Below, in pieces: positions 56,982 to 64,000 of a stretch of DNA of 64,000 bases; the first letter of the stretch is position 1; every line of letters begins with the position of its first letter. This DNA is from Chenopodium formosanum (lineage: Eukaryota > Streptophyta > Magnoliopsida > Caryophyllales > Amaranthaceae). The DNA lies in contig CM044877.1 of the NCBI GenBank assembly GCA_024500155.1, positions 34,905,001 through 34,969,000 on the forward strand. The letters run 5' to 3'. The position numbers and the translations under genes were made by a program. The notes under the pieces were generated by a model that was not told where the DNA came from, searched no databases, and saw only the letters and a program-made list of their open reading frames with translations.

Positions 56982-57235
56982 CATCTACCTAACCTTGGGA
57001 TGGGATGGTGTGTAACTTATGTAATTTTCCAAGAACAAAAGCTTGAGTAAATCAAAAGATTAAATAGCAAAAACAATACAAGTGTACAAAAGGGCAAGTG
57101 TTCAAATTTCTTTGACATGAACATGTCTTTGATATAAACACGTCTCAGATTGCGTCTCTTATCGAGTGCTTGGTATTGCGCCTAAGAAACATGAATGCCA
57201 AGTGAGTAAAAGACCGCATGATCGGGATTGCCCAC
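56982..57235 (+). mobile_element. Tat-like internal fragment (G), target of element D
   Basis: Collinear with element A 8766-9015, including GGGATGGGATGGTGTGTAAC and CATGATCGGGATTGCC. It is cut on the left by element D and on the right by the LTR at 57236. Non-coding. Confidence 0.7.
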
Positions 57236-59290
57236 TGTAGGGAATATTTCAAGCATTACCCCAAACATGAACCCCACTATGATCATACACTTAAGCATGG
57301 TCGCGTCCAAAGGGAAGGAAGCTAGAGTAAAAGAGTCGCCAACAAGTTTTAGGAACTTGTAAACCGTTCACATGGGTGAAGGTTACACCCCTGAACGATT
57401 CATGAGATCGTTAACTCCAATAGATCTGGAACCATGACTGGAATTTCGAGGATGAAGGTACAAATCCAACCTAAAAGAGATTGAACCTGCCCTAATAATA
57501 GGCCTCTACTTTATTCTGATCGTATTCATGTGCGCTTTCTGACTAACATGCAATCAATAAGATTAACCCTAAACCTGTTTATCTATGTTGGTTGAATATT
57601 AATGCACAAATAAATCCTATTATTGGCGATCACTTGAGTTATAATCAAATTAACCCTAAACAAGATTATTAATTATCTCATTAAGCATGATTACAAGAAA
57701 TTATTCCCTTTAAACATGCATAAAAGGCGTGATCAAGCAATAACAATAAAAAAGCATCAAGCAGCATAATAAATAATTATAACAATTATTATAACAATTA
57801 TAAAAATAATCATAATAATAATTATAATCAATAATCATCATCATCATCATCATCATCATGTTAAAGCATAGTAGCAAGATCCTAGGCATGATACTAACAA
57901 GATTAATAACAAACCCTAGCATGTCACTAAGCAATAAAAATCAAAGCTTTAACCCTAACATGATACTAACATGAATATTAGGAAAGAAAATAGGAAGCAT
58001 CACAGGAATCATAATTGTCATATTTGATATTAAAAATTATAGTTGTTACCCTAAACATGATACTAGGATATTCAAAACGCTCTAACATGACACTAGGAAT
58101 CATAATAACAACCTAGATATGATTTCTATATCATAATATCAATAAATCAATTAAAGCACTTACTTGGATGCCTCGTACCTCTTTCTAATAACAAAATACA
58201 CACGTTAGTAACTTCAAGGAAAATAATAATCAAACAATTAAATTAAATAATTAAAATAGAGATTTGGGACCAAACCCTCAAAAATATCAAACCTTTCACG
58301 TCTAGGGCGAAGGCAAATTTGAACTTGGCTAGGTGTATCTAGTGCTAATGAGTAAGGAATTTTTTTTGTAAAAGGCTTGGTTTAGAAAGAGAGAGAGAAT
58401 CAAGAAAATTCTTGATGAGAGTTGGTGATAATTGATGAGAATTGATGATTGAAAGCAAAATTTTAGGAGGTTATTTATAGAGAAAATCAGTCGGATGGAC
58501 TGAAAAACGAATAAGAGTTTCAACGAGAATCAAACTCGATTAGCGCCAGACGCTGGTCATTAGCGCCAGGCGCCAAGCCTTAGCGCTAGGCGCTAATGTT
58601 TGTCGTCCGGCGCTAATAATCAGTTGCACGTGTTTTTTGTTTTTATCAATTCTTTTGATCCAGAAGTCCAAATAAGGCTATAATATGTTGTTGGAAATAT
58701 CTTGAAGTCTACTTTCTAACCCAATTAAAGTCACATTAAAATATTTTGTAGATAAATAGATATGGCCGAAATAGTAGGACGATGTCAGTTTTAGATTGAG
58801 TTTCATATCTCATTCATATCTTTTTCGTTATAACTCGAATTTAATATTATAATGTATCATTGGAAAGATAATTTCAAGATCTATCAAACCATATAAAATT
58901 TTGATAAAGATTATGAGCCACAAAAATAAAATCTGAATATATTCCACTTTGTACAAAACAAGGATTCTAAAAATGAGTAGTTTTATTCAATTTCGAACTC
59001 TTTAAAACATAATTATCATTCCTAACTCCATTAGGATTTAAAAGAACCTTCTAGAGTATTCTAGAAGACTATAATCAATCCTAATAGCTTTAGGAATTAT
59101 AATTAATAATAGGCCCTCCTCTAGATCATTAGGCCGCATATAAAAACCAAACCGGGTCCAGTTTAGTATTTTTGTTATAACTTCCTTATTATTTATCGGA
59201 ATTGGGCTTATAATATATCGTTGGAAAGGTTTTTTCAAGCCCCATCCAACTACACTATTATTGGACCCCTATCATGGACCATACTAAAGC
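57236..59290 (-). repeat. Tat-like LTR, minus strand, truncated at its 5' (U3) end
   Basis: Homologous to the element A LTR in reverse: + strand start TGTAGGGAATATTTC, then the TACTAACAAGATTAATAAC-type repeats and a CAT microsatellite (about 57835-57859), the minus TATA box (58472-58480), a palindrome array (58540-58617), and U3 up to about 59290. The terminal TGTAGACACC is missing, and element H sequence follows. It could be a solo or partial copy. Confidence 0.75.
58540..58617 (-). promoter_or_regulatory. TTAGCGCC/GGCGCTAA palindrome array in the G LTR
   Basis: TTAGCGCCAG, AGGCGCC, TTAGCGCTAGGCGCTAA and CGGCGCTAA in about 78 bp, about 60 bp upstream of the minus-strand TATA box. Same motif and spacing as in element A. 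Confidence 0.6.
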
Positions 59291-59384
59291 AATCATAACA
59301 GAAAACCCCACCACAGCAAAAATATTATCATCCTAATTCTGGCCAGAAAAGCCAAGCATCACCCTCATGATCTTCCGACCACGC

Positions 59385-60306
59385 GATGACAGAAATTAGA
59401 GCAATGCTTACCAATATGCAAAAGCATATGGAGAGTAGAGATGCGCAAACTGATTCTACCCTAGCCCATAATAAAATCATGGACAATCAAATTGCACAAC
59501 TTTCATCTACCCTACAATCCCGTCAGCATGGAGCTCTACCATCATAACCTATCCATCCTACAGATCATACCAATGCAATCACTCTAAGGAGTGGTTCACA
59601 TTATGATGGACCTCCTATGCCAAAGGAAGATAGACTAGTTCCTGATCTAGATTCCTCTATACCAAACGCTAATCCTGCTTGCCCTGCTTGGCTACAAATA
59701 TACACTAACCCTACTAATGTTTCTGTGTAGGGTAAATCTCAGGATAAGGGAGGAGATGTGCAGAGCCCAGTTATCAAGCTTCCATTCCCTAATAGACATA
59801 TGAAGAATAAGCTTGATAAACAATTTGGTAAGTTTTTAGAGGTTGTGAAAAACCTGTAGGTAACAGTTTCTTTTACTGACTTAATAACTCAAGTTCCTAC
59901 TTATGCTAAATTTATGAAAGACATTCTTAATAGGAAAAGGGCCTTTAATGAACTAGAAACTGTAGCTTTCACAGAGGAGTGTAGCGCCTTATTGCAAAAC
60001 AAATCCCCTCCTAAATTAAAGGATCCCATTAGTTTTTCTATCCCCTGTCATATAGGGAATGTTTTTATTGATAAAGCTTTGTGTGATTTGGGTGCTAGCG
60101 TCAGTGTCATGCCATCGTTTGTCTGCGCTAAACTTAATATGGGAGAATTAAAAGTTACTAATATAACTTTGCAAATGGCAGATCGTTCGGTAAAATACCC
60201 CTTAGGTATTTTAGTGGACGTCCCTGTCAGAGTTGGTAAATTTTTTATTCCTGTTGATTTTGTTGTTTTAGACATGGCAGAGGATACACAAATACCATTA
60301 TATTAG
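59385..60306 (+). pseudogene. Element H gag end and aspartic protease
   Basis: The gag C-terminal motif MDNQIAQLSSTLQSRQHGAL (about 59478-59540) leads to the linker and a retropepsin with DLGASVSVMP (Asp codon at 60084) and a flap-like LQMADRSVKYPLGILVDV. The frame ends at 60306; the ILGRPFLHNAGAI segment continues in another frame at about 60302. Stops occur near 59549, 59730 and 59859. The protease would process the Gag-Pol polyprotein. Confidence 0.75.
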
Positions 60307-60869
60307 GTAGGCCTTTTCTCCATAATGCAGGAGCGATTATTGATGTTAAAAATGGTAAACTAACCCTTTCAATAGGTGACGAAAATGTTACTTTTAATTT
60401 AGGGAAGGTTTTGAAAGGGCCTATGCTAGAGGAGAATTGTTGCAATATTGATGTAATTGATATAATGGATGATATTTGTGATGATAGCTTCCCACAGGTT
60501 CTTGCGAAGGATCCCCTAGAGGAAGTTCTCTGCGGGAATTTATTTAGAGACAATGCAAGGGTTTGAGGTAATGAGGTACAAGATATTGAAAAGGCTCTTT
60601 CCTTAAAAGAGTTAAGCCCCAAGGAAACAATGAAGGTAGTAAATTTAGTTCAGGAATCAAAACCTGCAAAGGTCAAGAAACCTGAGCTATAACCTCTCCC
60701 TTCTCATTTAAAATAAATTTTTCTGGATGAACAGGAACTACACCCCGTGATCATCAGTAGTGCACTTACGGACCTACAAACTTCCCAACTTCTAGGGGTT
60801 CTCAAAACCCATAAGAAAGCTATTGGGTAGAGTATTGATGATCTCAAGGGTATCAGCCCTGACTTTTGT
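60307..60869 (+). pseudogene. Element H protease-RT linker
   Basis: Frameshifted coding with NAGAIIDVKNGKLTLSIGDE and later SLKELSPKETMKVVNLVQ, broken by stops near 60564, 60690 and 60828. The last part, LLGVLKTHKKAIG and then DDLKGISPDFCMHR, is the usual lead-in to an Athila RT. Confidence 0.65.
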
Positions 60870-61900
60870 ATGCACAGGTTACATCTAGAGGACAATTATA
60901 AGCCCTGCATTCAACCCGAGCAAATATTAAATCCCAACATGCAGGAAGTAGTCAAGAAGGAGGTTATGAAAATACTTGATGCAGGTATTATCTATCCTAT
61001 TTCTGACTGCAAATGGGTAAGTCCTGTGCAAGTAGTGCCAAAAAAGGGCGGGATGACTGTGATAACCCATGATAAAAATGAATTAATTCCCTCTACAACT
61101 GTAACAGGGTGGCATATGTGCATTGATTATTGTAGATTAAATATCGCCACTAAAAAGGACCATTTCCCTCTTCCCTTTATAGATCAAATGCTTGAGAGGT
61201 TAGTCAATCATAAATTCTTTTGCTATTTGGAAGGGTATTCTGGATTTTTCCAAATTGCGATTTACCCTGAAGATCAGGAAAAGACTACTTTTACATGCCC
61301 TTTTGGCACTTTTCCATACCGTAGAATGCACTTTGGCTTATGTACTGCACCCGCTACCTTTCAACGTTGTATGATGAGCATTTTTTCTGATTTCATAGAG
61401 TCTATTATGGAGGTCTTTATGGATGATTTTAGCATATAGGGTTCTTCATTTGATTCATGCTTAATTAATCTTGCTAAAATTTTGAAAAGATGTGAAGAGT
61501 GCAACTTAGTTCTTTATTGGGAAAAATGTCACTTCATGGTGACAGAGGGAGTAGTTCTAGGTCACATTGTATCTGATAAGGGCATACAAGTAGACAAAGC
61601 TAAGATATCAGTGATTGAGCAATTACCTCCCCCGGTTAATGTTAAGGGAGTTAGAAGTTTCTTGGGTCATGCGGTGTTTTATCGCCGCTTTATCAAAGAT
61701 TTTTCAAAAATTGCTAAACCACTGCCTCAGGTTTTGCTCAAGGATGCCCCTTTTATTTTTACTGAAGAGTGTCTTGAGGCTTTTAACAGGATTAAGCAGG
61801 CTTTGATATCGGCACCCATCATATGTGCTCCCGATTGGAACCTTCCTTTCGAGATCATGTGTGATGCAAGTGACTTTGCGCTAGGAGTCGTGCTCGGACA
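60870..61900 (+). pseudogene. Element H reverse transcriptase
   Basis: RT-like residues from HLEDNYKPCIQPEQ onward, with WVSPVQVVPKKGG, WHMCIDYCRLNIATKKDHFP, FGLCTAPATFQRCM and the active-site FMDD (residues 183-186 of the 60870 frame). A stop at 61437 follows the FMDDFSI segment, and the same frame resumes at once with GSSFDSC and then PPPVNVKGVRSFLGHAVFYR. There is also a Tyr-to-Cys type difference in IDYCRLN. The enzyme would copy element RNA into cDNA. Confidence 0.85.
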
Positions 61901-62423
61901 AAGAAAGAACAAGGTTTTGCATGCTATTTATTATGCTAATAAAACTTTGTATGAAGCCCAAGTCAACTATGCCATTACAAAAAAGGAGTTTCTTGATGTT
62001 ATCTATGCTTTAGAAAAATTTAGATCATATCTTGTTGGTTCTAAAGTTATTGTTTTTACTGACCTTGCAGCATTGAAGTACTTGATAGCTAAGGCGGAAT
62101 CAAATCCAAGGCTACTCCGATGGGTTCTTTTCCTCCAAGACTGCAACATAGAAATTAAAGATAAAAAGGGAGCAGAGAACGTAGTGGCAGACCACTTGTC
62201 ACATATCAGGTATGATGAGGGTAAGGATTCTCTACCTATAGATGATTCTTTCCCTGATGACAACCTTTATGCAGTTGTAGAGCAACACCCATGGTATGCG
62301 GATTTTGCTAATTATTTAGTGGGTGGTACTTTACCTCTTGACTTGTCCTACCAACAAAAAAAGAAATTCCTTTATGATGTTAAACATTTTGGGATGATCC
62401 TTTTTTATTTCGTGAGTGTGTAG
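61830..62423 (+). pseudogene. Element H RNase H
   Basis: In the frame of the second RT part: FEIMCDASDFALGVVLGQ (first catalytic Asp), KTLYEAQVNYAITKKEF (catalytic Glu region), VIVFTDLAALKYL (where the family usually has TDH, here TDL) and ENVVADHLSHI. The frame stops at 62423 after a frameshift in the LYDVKHF region. RNase H would remove the RNA template. Confidence 0.8.
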
Positions 62424-63556
62424 ATGGATTATTTCGCAGGTGTGTTCCCGAATGGGAAGCTCATGGCGTTCTTACCGCTTGTCATACCTCACCTTATGGA
62501 AGACATCACGGCCCCACTAAAACGGTGGCTAAGATTAATGAGTCAGGCTTCTATTGGCCTTCTATATTTAAGGATGCTAACACTTTTGTGCTGGCTTGTG
62601 ACTCTTGCCAGAGGACTGGCAACATTTCGCGGAGGCATAAGATGCCCCAAACCGGGATTCTTGAAGTAGAAATATTTGATGATTGGGGTATTGATTATAT
62701 GGGGTCGTTCCCGTCTTCCAATGGGAATTGCTACATACTCGTATCCGTCGATTATGTGCCTAAGTGGGTCGAGGCCATAGCTTCATCAAAAAACGATGCC
62801 AAGGTAGTCATCAAGCTCTTCAAGAAGACCATATTTCCGAGGTTTGGTGTTCCACGGGCTATTATTAGTGATGGAGGTACTCACTTCCATGAAAGACAAT
62901 TGGATAACCTCCTTAAGAAGTATGGTGTATATAACAGAACCGGGCTTAGTTACCACCCTCAAACTAGTGGTCAAGTTGAGGTCTCTAATAGGGAAATCAA
63001 GGCGATCCTAGAACAGGTAGTAGCCAAGTCAAGGAAAGATTGGAGTATGAAGCTTGATGACACACTTTGGGCATACCGAACGGCATTCAAGACACCAATT
63101 GGTACTTCGCCTTATAGATTAGTCTATGGTAAGGCATGTCATCTTCCCGTGGAGTTGGAGTACAAAGCTTTTTGGGCAATCAAGGAGCTTAACATGGACT
63201 CTAAGGTCGCGGGTAAGAGAAGACTCCTCCAACTCAATGAATTAGATGAGTTTAGATTGTCGGCATATGATAGTGCGCGAACTACAAGGAGAAGACCAAG
63301 AAGTGGCATGACAAGAGGATCTTACCAAGAGAGTTTGCACCGGGTGATAAGGTTCTTCTCTTCAATTTTAGATTAAACATTTTCTCACGAAAGTTGAAGT
63401 CTAGGTGGTCCGGTCCCTTCACTGTCACAAGGGTGAACAAATTTGGCTCGGTAGAGTTGATCAATGACAAGGGTGAAGAGTTTAAGGTAAATGGCCAACG
63501 ATTGAAAGTGTATCATGAGGGCGCTACTGTAAAGATGTGGAGGAAACCTTCCTAAC
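62424..63556 (+). pseudogene. Element H integrase
   Basis: The zinc-binding HHCC region spans a frameshift; CDSCQRTG (Cys25 and Cys28 of the 62525 frame) is its second half. The catalytic core shows WGIDYMGSFP (Asp57), IISDGGTHF (Asp116) and SGQVEVSNREIK (Glu152), a perfect D-D35-E triad. A frameshift near 63290 moves the C-terminal part to another frame (GDKVLLFNFR and WSGPFTVTRVNKFGSVEL), which ends at 63556. Athila-type wording throughout. It would insert the cDNA into the genome. Confidence 0.85.
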
Positions 63557-64000
63557 TCCACTTCCAACCTCAGCATCAAGGTGGTAAGAGGGTCGTGCGG
63601 GACCTAGCTAAACCAGCGCTTTGCAGGAGGCAACCCGTATTTCTTGCTTTCTAGACTAGTTTTCCTTTTTCTTTATTTTTATTTTTATTTTAGAGAGGCA
63701 AGGAGAGAGAAATTTTACCATTTATAAGTGTTTTTGTACAGGTATAGGTTTGAGAGGTAAAGAGACTTAGAAAAAATTGAAGACGAAAAGAAATCGAAGA
63801 AAAGCTAAGGAAATCTGACTGGGCACGGGCCCGATCAGGCGGAGCTCGCCCGATCGGGCGTGCAAGCAAGGACAATTTTCAGCTCTTATTTCGCCGGATC
63901 GGGCGAGGCTGCCAGATCGGGCGTGCATATGGGGTTGGAAATCGGAGCTAAATTCGCCCGATCGGGCGCGCAAGTGAAGTTAAATATCCAAGCTTATTTC
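63557..64000 (+). promoter_or_regulatory. Post-integrase leader with GCCCGATCGGGC palindromes
   Basis: GCAGGAGGCAACCCG (63623-63637) is followed by a T/A-rich stretch and then a palindrome array (63826-63970) with GCCCGATCGGGC, CCGATCAGGC, CGGATCGGGCG and CAGATCGGGCG. The position equals the GC-rich arrays of elements C and D upstream of their env-like ORFs. No gene is visible to the window end; an env-like ORF may follow outside. Confidence 0.5.

Larger units (their letters stand above)
59291..64000 (+). mobile_element. Element H: Athila-like retrotransposon, 5' truncated, runs off the window
   Basis: Gag end, protease, RT, RNase H and integrase in the order typical of Ty3/gypsy, with Athila-like sequence throughout. 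It is the only pol-bearing element here. LTRs are not in the window: the left part is lost at the junction with the G LTR and the right side continues past 64000. Frameshifts and stops indicate a dead copy. Confidence 0.8.

Noticed and set aside
1..64000. tRNA, rRNA or other structural RNA genes
   Set aside because: The only tRNA-like matches are primer-binding sites of retrotransposons (18-20 bases); no cloverleaf or rRNA core sequence was recognised.

Overview
This window is a gene-poor stretch of a large, AT-rich plant nuclear genome, probably a eudicot, although the species cannot be fixed from sequence alone. I find no intact host gene, no rRNA or tRNA gene and nothing prokaryotic. Almost all of it is a nest of LTR retrotransposons (Tat-like and Athila-like Ty3/gypsy, plus one Met-primed Ty3/gypsy derivative), CACTA and Mutator-like DNA transposons, and tandem repeats. 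Insertions could be ordered because many still show target-site duplications (TSDs), and because uninterrupted copies of several target sites occur elsewhere in the window.

Layout. 1-307: terminus of a CACTA element. 308-560, 3210-3542 and 13486-13876: one ATTAAGTAA-type tandem array, interrupted by a decayed minus-strand Ulp1-like (C48) protease gene (813-3168) and by element A. 1216-2271: a terminal-inverted-repeat element inside that gene. 3543-13485: element A, a complete non-autonomous Tat-like retrotransposon (TSD GTTAC) with gag but no pol. 13877-19933: element B, a Met-primed non-autonomous Ty3/gypsy element whose gag is split by a CACTA element (14511-17746, TSD TGA), which in turn carries a solo LTR (15563-17267, TSD CGGTG). 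19934-20690: probable LTR debris. 21871-24421: a MuDR-type transposase pseudogene. 24422-34930: element C, Athila-like with gag, protease and env-like remnants but no RT or integrase. 34931-38239: element E, a 5'-truncated and 3'-truncated Tat-like copy. 38240-56981: element D, a minus-strand copy of the C family, containing element F (38534-48158, TSD CTAAT) and a solo LTR (about 51992-53944). F carries an uninterrupted 486-codon ORF and a CACTA-type MITE (45362-45991, TSD AGT). 56982-59290: Tat-like fragments. 59291-64000: element H, an Athila-like gag-protease-RT-RNase H-integrase polyprotein, the only pol in the window and itself broken by stops and frameshifts.

How the parts relate. A, B, C/D and F all lack reverse transcriptase and integrase, so they would have needed enzymes in trans. 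H represents the kind of Athila-like element that could have served C/D and F. The most striking unexplained pattern is regulatory. LTRs from several families carry an array of short GC-rich palindromes in U3, usually 30-100 bp upstream of the TATA box. The palindrome sequence differs by family (GGCGCTAA type, CCGTGACACGG type, GTTCGRYCGAAC type, GGCGCGCC type, GCCCGATCGGGC type). The same palindrome type often recurs inside the element, either in the 5' leader or between pol and the env-like ORF.
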